Below are positions 37,403-46,174 of a stretch of 64,000 nucleotides of DNA, in pieces. The translations under genes and the position numbers were made by a program. Origin of the DNA: Planktothrix rubescens CCAP 1459/22 (GTDB lineage: Bacteria; Cyanobacteriota; Cyanobacteriia; Cyanobacteriales; Microcoleaceae); assembly GCA_904830895.1 (NCBI GenBank), contig LR882958.1, positions 1,916,001-1,980,000 on the forward strand, given 5' to 3'. The first letter of the stretch is position 1. Every line of letters begins with the position of its first letter. The notes beneath the pieces are model-generated. The model was not told the DNA's origin, did not search any database, and worked only from the letters and a program-made list of their open reading frames with translations.

Positions 37403-38098
37403 TTAATTTTTAATCTTTTCTACATAACCCCATAAACTATAATCTCGACTTAACCAACCGTGAAAAAATGCCATTTGGCTGGGATTTTCTTGAACCCGTT
37501 TATAACGATATAAAATTCGTTCATTAATAATTTGTAGGGCTGTGTATTGGTTATTTCCGCGTTCTAAGGCTTCCTGGGTTTCTGAATCAAATACTCCAGT
37601 TTGAGGTAATCCTAATGCTTGTTGTAAAAACGTAATTGAGTTATTAATTCCAAAGTTAACAGAAGTATCAAACATCACAATAGCCAGGGACGGGTGCATT
37701 TTTGCAGCCTCACTTCCTTGCCAATAGCTATTATAAATTTCAATTAATTCTGTCTCAGACATTTGACTCACATCTAGGCCAGGTAATCCTCGATTAGAAC
37801 GATAGACATTATATTCCGCTTGGGTAATTCCTCGATAGGTTCTTCCCCCAACATCGGAGGGGTGATCACTGAATCCTCCTTCAAAATACAGGGTAAATCC
37901 TAAAGCCGCATTAAATAATTTGGTTTCATAATCACTTCTAATTTTATTTCTTGCCCAACTTTGGCTACCAATCACAACCGAAAATGCTAGGGTTAATAAC
38001 ACCATTCCGGCGATCACCTGGGGCTTGAGTTGGGTCTTTAGTTTTCCAGGGAGCATTTGCTGCCAATTCATAGGTTTAGAGGGGATGAAATTTACCAT
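37403..38098 (-). CDS. GH108-type peptidoglycan hydrolase (endolysin-like)
   Basis: About 231 residues. A hydrophobic anchor or signal (MVLLTLAFSVVIGSQSWA, residues about 22-40 from this start) is followed by the glycosyl hydrolase 108 core LYFEGGFSDHPSDVGGRTYRGITQAEY with its catalytic Glu (FEGG), then a peptidoglycan-binding_3-like C-terminal region (SVNFGINNSITFLQQALGL, GVFDSETQEAL). The family includes phage lysins and secretion activators; here it stands alone and is probably a host cell-wall hydrolase. ATG at 38098 is preferred over a TTG at 38128. Confidence 0.82.
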   Translation of the reverse strand: MVNFIPSKPMNWQQMLPGKLKTQLKPQVIAGMVLLTLAFSVVIGSQSWARNKIRSDYETKLFNAALGFTLYFEGGFSDHPSDVGGRTYRGITQAEYNVYRSNRGLPGLDVSQMSETELIEIYNSYWQGSEAAKMHPSLAIVMFDTSVNFGINNSITFLQQALGLPQTGVFDSETQEALERGNNQYTALQIINERILYRYKRVQENPSQMAFFHGWLSRDYSLWGYVEKIKN

Positions 38099-38299
38099 AG
38101 GGCTATTTAGCGCACTAGGGACTAACAAGCCAAAGTCTAGGATAGCAGATCTGGTTAATAGTTGAGGCTTAGTTATTCACCCCAGCAAGGATGTCTCCCC
38201 TCCTCCACCGCTCTAAGTGGTAAACTCACCCCTAGGAAGTTCGGTTCTACGAATGTACGAATCAGCCAAATGTCGCTATGGTGAAAGCATAACAAACCG

Positions 38300-38397
38300 T
38301 TTATAAATTACGAATTATAAATTACGAATTACGAATTATAAATCTTTAACTACTTAACTCGTAATTCGTAATTCTCAATTCGTAATTCTTAATTCTC
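38300..38397. repeat. AATTACG/CGTAATT heptamer tandem repeats
   Basis: About 100 bp of degenerate heptamers on both strands (ATTACGA, CGTAATT, AATTCTC) upstream of the histidine kinase. The same repeat type occurs at 25483-25518 and 59968-60115. Their position leaves little room for a normal promoter, so the kinase promoter must lie within or upstream of the repeat. Confidence 0.85.
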
Positions 38398-38403
38398 AAG
38401 GGG

Positions 38404-40083
38404 ATGATGATGAACCAAATATTATTACCAACGCTCAGTGAGATTTTAACAGAAGATGAAACCCATAAATTAGGTTATTCCTATTCGTCTCAATTTCTGT
38501 GCCATTCAGAAAATCATCCTAATATTGCTTCTGAGGTAAAACGATATTTAAAGGCAGAGAAGGAATGGTATAGTGGCGTTAAATCCATGAATTTTTTATT
38601 AGAAGAGCTCCAATCTAATATTAATATAATAGCAGAAAATTCGATTTCAAGTTCCGATCCCTTATTCCATTTAGGATTAATTATTTCTGGGCCAGTTCCG
38701 GTTTTAATTCATCCCGATTTAGCGATTCATTTTGCGACTCAAATTTTTACCCATGACCTATCAAAATTAGGGGATGAATTAGTTTTAAAATTACATCATC
38801 CTAAAGCATTACTTCCGGCATCGGATGAATTTTATAACTCTATGCCTCAAACAGAAGCCTGTCCTTTACATGGGAAAGATCCTCTAGTTAAAGAACAGTT
38901 TTGTTTGGTTTTAACCAGTCAGTTTAGTTTAGTTATGGTATTGGGTCAGGATTTAATCGGAAGTCCGGCTTTTCTATTTTCTTTTGATCCTGATATTGTC
39001 GAAAAAGCATTATTGATTTTGTGCGATCGCATGGAATTAATTAAAGCCACAGCAAACCGTGATTTAGGGATGGAGGTAGCTAGACAAAAAGCCAAATTAG
39101 AAGAAAGCATTGCCCAGTTTATCCCCATTGAACCCAATTATAAAACGGTGATGCAATTTAGTCGTTTATTATTAAATAATCTATCCTTAGAAGTAGAAAA
39201 AAAATCAGAAATTGAACCTTTAAAAAATAAGTTAAAAACCGTTGAAATCGCAGTTAAAAAAGCAGCTAATTCAGATAAAAACAAGAGCCAAAAATCCTAT
39301 CATTCAGGGCTGGAAACAACTATTCTGGAAAATCCAATTCCAACGGCAGAAGTCGAATTATTACAAGCGATCGCCCATGAAGTTCGGACACCTTTAGCAA
39401 CAATTCGCACATTAACAAGGTTACTATTAAAACGACCAAATTTACCAGCCGAAGTAATTCATAAACGTTTAGAAATGATCGATCAAGAATGTACAACCCA
39501 AATTGATCGGTTTAACTTAATTTTCCGGGCTGTTGAATTAGAAATAGAACAAAGCCGACAAAATAGTCGAGGAAATAGTAATGATCAACCCCTACCATTA
39601 ACAGCAATGTCATTAGGAGATGTATTTCAAAGTAGTCTATCTCAATGGCAAAAACAAGCAAGTCAGCGTAACCAAACCTTAGAGGTAATTTTGCCACATA
39701 AACTACCAACAGTAATCAGTGATCCGACTATGCTTGATCAAGTCTTAACTGGAGTCATTGATAATTTTACCCGCAGTCTTCCCTGTGGTAGCCATATTAA
39801 AGTCGGGGTAAGATTAGCAGGACATCAGTTAAAATTACAATTAGAATCCCAACCCGAAAAAGAAGGTAATTCCCCCTTTGCGGTATCTCCCCAATCTCCA
39901 TTAAAATCAATAGGGCCGTTATTAATGTTCCAACCGGAAACGGGAAGTTTAAGCCTAAATATGGCGGTGACAAAAAATCTATTTCATGCGTTAGGTGGGA
40001 AACTGGTAATTAAACAGCGCCCGCAACAAAGGAACATAATGACGATTTATTTACCCTTACAAAATACCTCGGAAACCGAATGA
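38404..40083 (+). CDS. Cytoplasmic sensor histidine kinase
   Basis: 559 residues. The H box lies at about residue 325 (LQAIAHEVRTPLATIRTLTRLL, phospho-accepting His in AHEVRTP), followed by a dimerisation helix and a HATPase-like region (about 430-555) with an N-box-like VLTGVIDNFTRS. The G boxes are weak (ETGSLSLNMAVTKNLFHALGGK), so ATP binding may be altered. The ~240-residue N-terminal region is unrecognised, has no membrane segment and contains LVLTSQFSLVMVLGQDL, resembling sensory domains of cyanobacterial kinases. Three ATGs in a row open the frame after AAGGGG. Stop overlaps the next gene (ATGA), so they are coupled. Confidence 0.82.
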   Translation: MMMNQILLPTLSEILTEDETHKLGYSYSSQFLCHSENHPNIASEVKRYLKAEKEWYSGVKSMNFLLEELQSNINIIAENSISSSDPLFHLGLIISGPVPVLIHPDLAIHFATQIFTHDLSKLGDELVLKLHHPKALLPASDEFYNSMPQTEACPLHGKDPLVKEQFCLVLTSQFSLVMVLGQDLIGSPAFLFSFDPDIVEKALLILCDRMELIKATANRDLGMEVARQKAKLEESIAQFIPIEPNYKTVMQFSRLLLNNLSLEVEKKSEIEPLKNKLKTVEIAVKKAANSDKNKSQKSYHSGLETTILENPIPTAEVELLQAIAHEVRTPLATIRTLTRLLLKRPNLPAEVIHKRLEMIDQECTTQIDRFNLIFRAVELEIEQSRQNSRGNSNDQPLPLTAMSLGDVFQSSLSQWQKQASQRNQTLEVILPHKLPTVISDPTMLDQVLTGVIDNFTRSLPCGSHIKVGVRLAGHQLKLQLESQPEKEGNSPFAVSPQSPLKSIGPLLMFQPETGSLSLNMAVTKNLFHALGGKLVIKQRPQQRNIMTIYLPLQNTSETE

Positions 40084-40460
40084 AAAAAAATTGGATAAAA
40101 CAACATTTTCTATTAGTTAGTGCTTCTGTTCTCGTCTTAGAAAGTTTAATGGCCGGGGTCGCCCTAGCTCAACCCGATCGTTATGGAGCGATCGCCACCT
40201 CAATATCGGGGGGTTGGGGTTATGGTTACGATTATCCGACTAGAAAAGAAGCCGAACAAAAGGCTTTGAAAGAATGTGCTAAATCCGATTGTAAAGTCCA
40301 GGTTTGGTTCAAAAATGCCTGTGGTGCAGTTGCTAAGAATCCAGAAGGAATTATCGGCTGGGGTTGGGCGATCACTCCCGAACAAGCCCAAGGTAATGCT
40401 CTAATTGAATGTGGTACGGGGACTTGCAAAATTGAAACCTGGGCTTGTACAACCCGATAA
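40080..40460 (+). CDS. DUF4189 secreted protein
   Basis: 126 residues. A signal peptide (about 1-30, LVSASVLVLESLMAGVALAQ) is followed by the DUF4189 domain: YGAIATSISGGWGYGYDYPTRKEAEQKALKEC, repeated Cys pairs and ITPEQAQGNALIECG. Overlaps the histidine kinase stop by 4 nt (ATGA), so the two are translationally coupled; a periplasmic input for the kinase is possible but speculative because the kinase has no obvious membrane segment. Confidence 0.85.
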   Translation: MKKNWIKQHFLLVSASVLVLESLMAGVALAQPDRYGAIATSISGGWGYGYDYPTRKEAEQKALKECAKSDCKVQVWFKNACGAVAKNPEGIIGWGWAITPEQAQGNALIECGTGTCKIETWACTTR

Positions 40461-40572
40461 TCAGTTCAATGGTAAAAATAGAGCGGACTGGGGCAATGAG
40501 AACGGAGGAAGATGCTATGATCGAAATCGGGTCGCTCTAGCGTCTTGCCATACTTACCACTAACCTTGAGTA

Positions 40573-41682
40573 ATGGAATGCGTTTTCATGACAATAGACT
40601 TCGGTAGTATCAAAAGCTACAATCCTGATAGAGGATTTGGGTTTGTCGGTCATACTTTTTCTGATCCTAATGGAAAAGTTTTCTTCCATATCAGAAAAAT
40701 CAAGAACAAACATCCTGAATTAGCCCAAAAATTGGACAATAGCGAAACTTTTGAAACAGTCAATTTCTGGTATGAAATTGAAACCACTGAAAAAGGCGAA
40801 CAAGTTAGTAAGTTTTGGCTAAAGGCAGAGAATATCCCTCAAAGCTACACAGATGAATTATCTGGTTTGATCCAAAAAGTAGAGAGTATCTGGAAAAATG
40901 TGGACTCTCCAAAACATAGTTGGCTTGACCTTGTAACGATAGAGTTGGTTGGAGTTGATCGCAGGCAGGAACTAAGTGTTGAGCGAGATAACTTAGAGAG
41001 TCAACTTAGAGAGGCAGAGGAGGAGCGACGCAGGGCAGCAGAAGCTTTACGAGAAAATGAAATTGGAAGAATAGCTAAGTGCTATGATTTAACAAAAACG
41101 GAAGCTGATGAGTTAGAGCAACTATTAGCAGAGATGCGTCCTTTAGAATTTACACATAGTAAGCAACTATCGAAATATATTAAAAACCATCGACTTGGTT
41201 ATAGGTATCCAAATATCTCAGGTATTGTGAGAATGGAAAAAGACGATACAGAATGGGATTTTCACGGGGGATTTCCTCCTGATATTTATAAAGTTATTTG
41301 CAGGGAACTCGATTTGGATAATCAGGGAACTCGTGTTAATCTTTTAGAATTTGTTGATGGAATGATTGAGTTGAGTGATCAGTACGAAAATGTCACGGCT
41401 GAAAATCTAGTTCAAGTCTCACGGGAGGAAGTTCAAAGGGCTCTGCGGGGTTTTTATCTGTCTGGTCTTCTTAGCAGAATTACAGTTAACCCTAGACAAT
41501 GCGGTGGTCGTCCCTGCATCCGAGGCATGAGAATTCGGGTATCGGATGTATTGGATTTATTTGCGGCTGGTCTGAGTGCAGGAGAAATCCTAGAAGAAAT
41601 GCCCGATCTCGAAGCAGATGATTTAAAGGCATCTCTTTTGTATGCCTCGCGGAAACTTAATCATCCGGTATTAGTGGCATGA
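40573..41682 (+). CDS. Cold-shock-like / coiled-coil / DUF433 antitoxin fusion protein
   Basis: 369 residues. About 8-75 resemble a cold-shock OB fold (FGSIKSYNPDRGFGFV, VFFHIRKIK), with RNP-like aromatic residues. A helix rich in Glu/Arg (about 135-175) is a predicted coiled coil. About 190-250 is an unrecognised domain (LGYRYPNISGIVRMEKDDTEWDFHGGFPPDIYK). Residues about 295-366 are a complete DUF433 domain (SRITVNPRQCGGRPCIRGMRIRVSDVL...), normally a free ~75-residue antitoxin. Its stop overlaps the PIN-like toxin gene by 4 nt. An internal ATG at codon 6 is an alternative start. The frame is continuous; whether the fusion is ancestral or a local join is open. Confidence 0.82.
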   Translation: MECVFMTIDFGSIKSYNPDRGFGFVGHTFSDPNGKVFFHIRKIKNKHPELAQKLDNSETFETVNFWYEIETTEKGEQVSKFWLKAENIPQSYTDELSGLIQKVESIWKNVDSPKHSWLDLVTIELVGVDRRQELSVERDNLESQLREAEEERRRAAEALRENEIGRIAKCYDLTKTEADELEQLLAEMRPLEFTHSKQLSKYIKNHRLGYRYPNISGIVRMEKDDTEWDFHGGFPPDIYKVICRELDLDNQGTRVNLLEFVDGMIELSDQYENVTAENLVQVSREEVQRALRGFYLSGLLSRITVNPRQCGGRPCIRGMRIRVSDVLDLFAAGLSAGEILEEMPDLEADDLKASLLYASRKLNHPVLVA

Positions 41683-42017
41683 CAATCTGGGTAGATGCAC
41701 ACTTGTCTCCTGCGATTGCGACCTGGATTACAAGCACGTTCGGAGTTAATGCAGTAGCCTTGCGTAATCTTGGGCTAAGAGATGCTGAGGATACTGAAAT
41801 TTTTGAAGCGGCAAAAGCCCAGCAAGCTATTGTCATGACTAAGGACAGCGACTTTGAGGATTTGGTTAAGCGACTTGGTTCACCGCCACAAATTATTTTG
41901 TTGACTTGTGGTAATACATCCAACGCTCGATTGTGTGAGATTCTAAGAGAAACCTTGCTCTTTGCGTTAGAACTTCTGGATGCTGGCGAGGCACTGGTAG
42001 AAATTAGCGGAGACTAG
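41679..42017 (+). CDS. DUF5615 PIN-like toxin
   Basis: 112 residues. A PIN-like fold with acidic residues in the expected places: IWVDAHLSPAIA, LRDAEDTEIFEAAK and MTKDSDFEDLVKRLG. The family is a predicted RNase partner of DUF433 antitoxins. ATG overlaps the stop of the upstream DUF433 fusion (ATGA), the classic coupled arrangement of a type II toxin-antitoxin pair. Located at the head of the xis block. Confidence 0.88.
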   Translation: MTIWVDAHLSPAIATWITSTFGVNAVALRNLGLRDAEDTEIFEAAKAQQAIVMTKDSDFEDLVKRLGSPPQIILLTCGNTSNARLCEILRETLLFALELLDAGEALVEISGD

Positions 42018-42024
42018 CAGTTTA

Positions 42025-42138
42025 TTTGATAGCTTTTTTCAAAGAAAATCAATTCAACCTGTAATTAAACGTCATCAACTTAAATTGATTGTTTTTAATG
42101 ATAAAAAAGAGGAGATTATATCATGGATAAAATTATAA
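42025..42138 (+). pseudogene. C-terminal remnant of a xisH gene
   Basis: An open stretch reading FDSFFQRKSIQPVIKRHQ then [17 protein letters not shown] before a stop. It aligns with the end of the intact XisH ([30 protein letters not shown]). Its stop overlaps the start of the first xisI by about 16 nt, exactly as the intact xisH overlaps the second xisI. It has no start codon, so the first xisH of a duplicated xisH-xisI pair has lost its first ~100 codons. Confidence 0.85.
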
Positions 42139-42464
42139 AATATCGAGAGTTAATTAAAAGTATTTTAACAGAATATGATCAGTTAGTTCATAAATCACCT
42201 GATTATAATACTGAAACTTGTTTAGTTTTTGATGAAACTCACGATCATTATCTTTGGTTAACAGTTGATTGGAAAGAGGATAAACGACTAAAATCAACTC
42301 ATGTTCATATTCGCATTAAAAATGAAAAAATTTATATTGAGGAAGATTGGACAGAGGAAGGTATTGCTAATGAGTTATTAACCGAAGGTGTACCAAAAGA
42401 GGATATTGTTTTAGCTTTTCATGATCCTGAAACTCGTAAATTAACTGAGTTTGCTGTTGTTTAA
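42123..42464 (+). CDS. xisI: XisI family protein (first copy)
   Basis: 113 residues, XisI fold. In Anabaena, XisH and XisI are needed for XisF-dependent excision of the fdxN element; in non-heterocystous species, as probably here, the role is unknown. Core [28 protein letters not shown] and [24 protein letters not shown]. Over its second half it is almost identical to the downstream copy at 42915. It follows a truncated xisH. Confidence 0.9.
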   Translation: MDKIIKYRELIKSILTEYDQLVHKSPDYNTETCLVFDETHDHYLWLTVDWKEDKRLKSTHVHIRIKNEKIYIEEDWTEEGIANELLTEGVPKEDIVLAFHDPETRKLTEFAVV

Positions 42465-42507
42465 TAGTTTTTGTTTATAATGGTATAATTAGTGACAAAG
42501 GAGGACA

Positions 42508-42927
42508 ATGCCAGCAAAAGATATTTACCATGAAGCAGTTAAAAACGCTCTAATTAAGGATGGTTGGACGATTACAGCCGATCCCTATCCTCTGGAATAT
42601 GAGGATGTTGAACTTTATCCTGATTTAGCAGTAGAAAAGGTCATTTCAGAAGAACAAAAACAACGTAAAATTATTATTGAGATTAAAAGTTTTATTAGTT
42701 CTTCATTAATGAAAGATTTTGAATTAGCTTTAGGACAATATATACTGTATCGTGATTTAATTCAATTAGCTCAAGATGAATACCAAGAAATTTACTTAGC
42801 TATTAAAGATGAAATTTATGACACTTTTTTTCAAAGAAAATCAATTAAAGCTGTGGTAAAATTAAATCAAGTTGCTTTACTTGTTATTAATACGGATAAG
42901 GAGGAAATAGTACAATGGATAAATTAA
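42508..42927 (+). CDS. xisH: XisH family protein
   Basis: 139 residues. Full-length Xis[32 protein letters not shown], then DLAVEKVI and [28 protein letters not shown]. The D...E-x-K arrangement (DLAVEK...EIKSF) resembles a PD-(D/E)XK nuclease core, consistent with a DNA-processing role; that reading is inference. A GGAGG site precedes the ATG. Ends inside the start of the second xisI (13-nt overlap). Confidence 0.92.
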   Translation: MPAKDIYHEAVKNALIKDGWTITADPYPLEYEDVELYPDLAVEKVISEEQKQRKIIIEIKSFISSSLMKDFELALGQYILYRDLIQLAQDEYQEIYLAIKDEIYDTFFQRKSIKAVVKLNQVALLVINTDKEEIVQWIN

Positions 42928-43256
42928 CTAATTATCGTCAAACCATTAAAAAGATATTAACAGAACATGATTATCTTGCTAATCGTTCATCGAAGAAAAA
43001 ACATGAAACTTGTTTAATTTTTGATGAAACTCATGATCATTATTTATGGATGTCTGTAGATTGGGTTAATCAAAAGAGAATTAATAATACTCATGTTCAT
43101 ATTCGCATTAAAAATGATAAAATTTATATTGAGGAAGATTGGACAGAGGAGGGTATTGCTAATGAGTTATTAACTGAAGGTGTACCGAAAGAGGATATTG
43201 TATTAGCTTTTTATGATCCTGAAACTCGTAAATTAACTGAGTTTGCTGTGGCTTAA
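42915..43256 (+). CDS. xisI: XisI family protein (second copy)
   Basis: 113 residues, very close to the first copy: [62 protein letters not shown]. It overlaps xisH by 13 nt, so the two are translationally coupled, with AAGGAGGAA inside the xisH end serving as ribosome-binding site. The pair xisH-xisI is complete here; the upstream pair is not. Confidence 0.92.
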   Translation: MDKLTNYRQTIKKILTEHDYLANRSSKKKHETCLIFDETHDHYLWMSVDWVNQKRINNTHVHIRIKNDKIYIEEDWTEEGIANELLTEGVPKEDIVLAFYDPETRKLTEFAVA

Positions 43257-43500
43257 TTGTATGGCTAAGTTTAACTTTGCTGTTTTTTGTCTTTTCCTGA
43301 GATTAAAAATTTTTAACGAAAAGAAACATTTGAGTTCTAGTTTAGATTTTAGGAATCAAGTGGGCTTTTTACACCTCTACCTCCTCTAATAACATCGCGT
43401 AGGAGGATTAGCCAGAAACTTGACTTTCAGTTTAAACACTGTGTATGATTGAAAATTATGGCTTAAACGCCTGAAAAACATAAGCAGTAGGATTAAAGAT

Positions 43501-43581
43501 ATATCGCAAGCAGTATTTGAGCGTACTAAACCGCATATTAACCTTATTACTATCGGTCATACAGGTCACGGTAAAACCACA
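43501..43581 (+). pseudogene. EF-Tu N-terminal remnant
   Basis: A 27-codon stretch reads FERTKPHINLITIGHTGHGKTT, matching the elongation factor Tu start [22 protein letters not shown] except for changes such as HVDHG to HTGHG. No start codon, and homology stops right after the P loop. The fragment is a scrap carried into a mobile-element graveyard; the functional tuf gene must be elsewhere. Confidence 0.8.
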
Positions 43582-43616
43582 CATTCCAGAACCTTTAACG
43601 TGAGTGTTATCTTTCT

Positions 43617-43691
43617 GCACAAAAAAGTCTGCATGACCTCGCCAGTCGTGAGGGAATTTCTATTGATCAGTTTATATCGACCACCCGGTAA
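43617..43691 (+). pseudogene. Possible HicB/CopG-type antitoxin C-terminal scrap
   Basis: Frame reading SLHDLASREGISIDQFI before a stop, similar to the ribbon-helix-helix tail KSLH..L...EG.SLNQFI of HicB antitoxins. Only 25 codons, overlapping other scraps in different frames; the match is short. Confidence 0.35.
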
Positions 43692-44125
43692 ATTGTACAA
43701 CACGGGAATTTATTTTGCCCGTCAAACATTGTTTAAGACAGGTAAGTTATTAACAGGAAAGTTTGATTTAGCTTTTGAACCATCGGTATCAAAATCTTTA
43801 TTAGCACAATCAATGCCATCAACACCGATGCAGCAAACTTTAATGTCGGTAACAGAAGCATTCAAATCTTTCAAGAATTTGAGAGATTTACACAAGAAAA
43901 GTCAGCTACATTTTAGACCTAAACCTCCCGGTTATCTCAAAGGTTCTAAACTATTTAAAGTTGCTTATCCTAATTCTGGAGGTCAAAGACCAACATTAAT
44001 TAATGGTCAACTTAGATTCGCTCTGGGATTAACAGTTAAAAGATGGTTTGGGGTATCAGAATTTTTCTTACCTATGCCATCAAATCTTGACTATTCCAAA
44101 GTTAAAGAGTTCACGATTCTACCTA
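43690..44125 (+). pseudogene. TnpB N-terminal fragment (IS1341-type)
   Basis: Readable as KLYNTGIYFARQTLFKTGKLL through PSTPMQQTLMSVTEAFKSFK, LHFRPKPPGYLKGSKLFKVAYPNSGG and FFLPMPSNLDYSKVKEFTILPK, the N-terminal and wedge regions of TnpB. It lacks the RuvC domain entirely. The frame is open from 43600 to 44142, but family similarity starts near 43690 and breaks at 44125, where IS630-like sequence begins. A dead fragment. Confidence 0.85.
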
Positions 44126-44307
44126 AAAGCTGCTTTGTGTAACCAAAATCTGATGGCAACTTTTACTGTAGATGGAGCTTGTAATCGAATGATCTTAACA
44201 AGATTGAGAACTGTTGGTCGTGGTTAAAGAGTCGAATCCGTCATCAATTAACTCACTTTGATTCCTTGCGAGAGGCAATTGAGAATGTACTGCGTCTTGC
44301 GTCCTAA
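44126..44307 (+). pseudogene. IS630-family transposase remnant
   Basis: Two pieces in different frames: AALCNQNLMATFTVDGACNR (about 44126-44190) and KIENCWSWLKSRIRHQL with FDSLREAIENVLRLAS and a stop at 44307. Together they match the catalytic core and C-terminal end of IS630 transposases (the Glu in NKIE), with the middle ~70 codons deleted. It is a different subtype from the intact IS630 at 33894. Confidence 0.8.
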
Positions 44308-44312
44308 AAGCC

Positions 44313-44621
44313 TTGGCGGGCGCTATATCAACTACTCTGGTTGTTTTCGTGTTGTTAGTATTACTATCGACCTCAGATAAAAACACGAAAAAACCCCCAG
44401 GTGAAACTGAAGGCTTGAAAGACAACAAGAGTGGAATACCCCCACTGACTTGGAGTACCAAGTACAGTGTCTGCTTTTGTAATCACGGGGGAATGCCGCA
44501 ACTTAGACTTTCGCCCAAGATGGAGTCTGACATCCCCGTTCGTACAATACCGCAACAACTTGACGATATTTATTTCTGGATTTACTCCCGCTTTCGCAAG
44601 GGCATACTTTCTTCAAGGTAA
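44313..44621 (+). CDS. Doubtful small membrane protein (102 aa)
   Basis: Open frame from a TTG with one hydrophobic segment (TTLVVFVLLVLLS) then a Pro/Lys/Thr-rich tail. No family recognised, weak start, located in a stretch of degraded element sequence, and an opposite-strand frame of similar length overlaps. It may be chance. Listed because nothing else explains 44310-44660. Confidence 0.2.
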   Translation: MAGAISTTLVVFVLLVLLSTSDKNTKKPPGETEGLKDNKSGIPPLTWSTKYSVCFCNHGGMPQLRLSPKMESDIPVRTIPQQLDDIYFWIYSRFRKGILSSR

Positions 44622-44667
44622 ACTCCGGCAATGAATCCATGTCCTAACCGTGATCACGGTTACTGTA

Positions 44668-45927
44668 CTACTTTCCAACTGTAGCAGGTTGCAGTAAAGC
44701 AGCTTTGAGTAATTCTGCTTTATCGGTTTTCTCCCAAGGTAAATCTAAGTCTATCCGACCTAAATGACCATAAGCAGCCAAATCTTGAAAGAAACGACCT
44801 CCCCGCATACCCGGTAATTTTTGTAAATTAAACGATTGAATCATTCCCCCCGGACGCAGTTCAAAGTTGGCTTGTACAGCTTCGAGCAGTTTATCTTCAT
44901 CCACCTTAGAAGTTCCAAAGGTTTCAATCAAAATGCTCACGGGTCGAGCCACCCCAATTGCATAGCTCAACTGAACTTCACACTTATCCGCTAACCCCGC
45001 AGCAACAATATTTTTCGCCACATAACGGCAAGCATAAGCCGCGCTGCGGTCTACTTTTGTGGGATCTTTTCCTGAAAACGCACCGCCACCATGACGGGAA
45101 TAGCCGCCATAGGTATCGACAATAATTTTACGACCCGTTAACCCAGAATCCCCTTGAGGGCCACCAATCACAAATTTGCCCGTTGGATTCACTAAAAAGC
45201 GAGTTTGGTCATCGGGTTTAACCGCAATATCCTCGAATACGGGTTGAACAACAGCAGACCAGAGATCGGCTTTGATTTTTTCTTGTACCGCCGCAGTATC
45301 GGTAATGTCCCCAATCGTCTCAGTATGTTGAGTCGAGACTAAAATAGTATCAATTCCCACGGGACGATCATCTTCATAGATCACGGTCACTTGGGTTTTA
45401 CCATCGGGACGTAAATAGGGGAGTGTCCCGTTTTTCCGTACCGTTGTCAATTGCCGAGCAATCCGATGGGCTAAACTAATCGGCATGGGCATCAGTTCTG
45501 GGGTTTCATTGCAGGCAAAACCGAACATAATCCCCTGATCCCCTGCACCAATGGCATCGAGTTCTTGGTCGCTTAACAGTTCTCTGGCTTCGTGGGCTTG
45601 GTTCACCCCTTGGGCAATATCAGGAGACTGTTTATCTAGGGCAATCAAAACGGAGCAGCTACTCGCAGAAAAGCCGTTATCTGCATCAACATAACCAATT
45701 TCCGCAATTTTTTTCCGAGCTAAATCAATATAGTTAATTTGCGCGTTGGTGGTAATTTCACCTGTGATCAATACTAAACCTGTATTGACAACCACTTCTG
45801 CGGCCACACGGCTTTTAGGATCTTGAGTTAATAAGGCATCTAAAATCGTATCGGAAATTTGATCGCAGATTTTATCGGGATGGCCTTCAGTCACGGATTC
45901 AGACGTAAACAGGTAACGGCGAGACAA
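44668..45927 (-). CDS. metK: S-adenosylmethionine synthetase
   Basis: 419 residues. Forms S-adenosylmethionine from ATP and methionine. Motifs: [20 protein letters not shown] at the N-terminus, [12 protein letters not shown] (ATP-binding hexapeptide region), and [19 protein letters not shown] (P-loop-like). TTG start preceded by AAGGAGGAA; the nearby ATG is out of frame, and family members begin [11 protein letters not shown]. No SAM riboswitch was seen upstream. Confidence 0.97.
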   Translation of the reverse strand: MSRRYLFTSESVTEGHPDKICDQISDTILDALLTQDPKSRVAAEVVVNTGLVLITGEITTNAQINYIDLARKKIAEIGYVDADNGFSASSCSVLIALDKQSPDIAQGVNQAHEARELLSDQELDAIGAGDQGIMFGFACNETPELMPMPISLAHRIARQLTTVRKNGTLPYLRPDGKTQVTVIYEDDRPVGIDTILVSTQHTETIGDITDTAAVQEKIKADLWSAVVQPVFEDIAVKPDDQTRFLVNPTGKFVIGGPQGDSGLTGRKIIVDTYGGYSRHGGGAFSGKDPTKVDRSAAYACRYVAKNIVAAGLADKCEVQLSYAIGVARPVSILIETFGTSKVDEDKLLEAVQANFELRPGGMIQSFNLQKLPGMRGGRFFQDLAAYGHLGRIDLDLPWEKTDKAELLKAALLQPATVGK

Positions 45928-46122
45928 TAATCATTCCTCCTTGTATTCGAGTGAGATTGATTCAGTAGAACCGGATTGAAATTACACTACTACAGCATCA
46001 TCTCTTAATCCCCATCAAATTCGCAAGTTTACTTTTAGGATGGGACGGATTCTATTATAGAAAGTTGCGACGATCAGCAATTATACAGGGGTTATTCCCA
46101 ATTTACCGAAAATCATGGGTTT

Positions 46123-46174
46123 AAAACTCAAATTGTTTTAAGAATCCCCGTCGCCATATTCGCCCAGAGTATCA
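46123..46174 (+). repeat. Solo IS605-type end, copy 3' of frp
   Basis: Shares a 28-bp segment (27/28 identical) with 47939-47966, continuing into a degenerate AAGAATCCCCG...AGAGTATCAA hairpin. The TCA within GTATCAAAT supplies the frp stop codon on the minus strand. With the other copy it flanks frp-ocp as a direct repeat about 1.8 kb apart. Confidence 0.75.

Noticed and set aside
38159-38300. tRNA-like or small RNA gene before the heptamer repeats
   Set aside because: No cloverleaf or T-loop sequence (GTTCGA) could be fitted anywhere in this gap, or elsewhere in the window.
44195-44461. Minus-strand 88-codon frame in the scrap region
   Set aside because: Overlaps a readable IS630 transposase remnant on the plus strand; composition gives no support.
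45928-46122. SAM riboswitch upstream of metK
   Set aside because: No stem arrangement or conserved SAM-I/SAM-II/III motif could be seen; a normal Shine-Dalgarno is directly upstream of the TTG.
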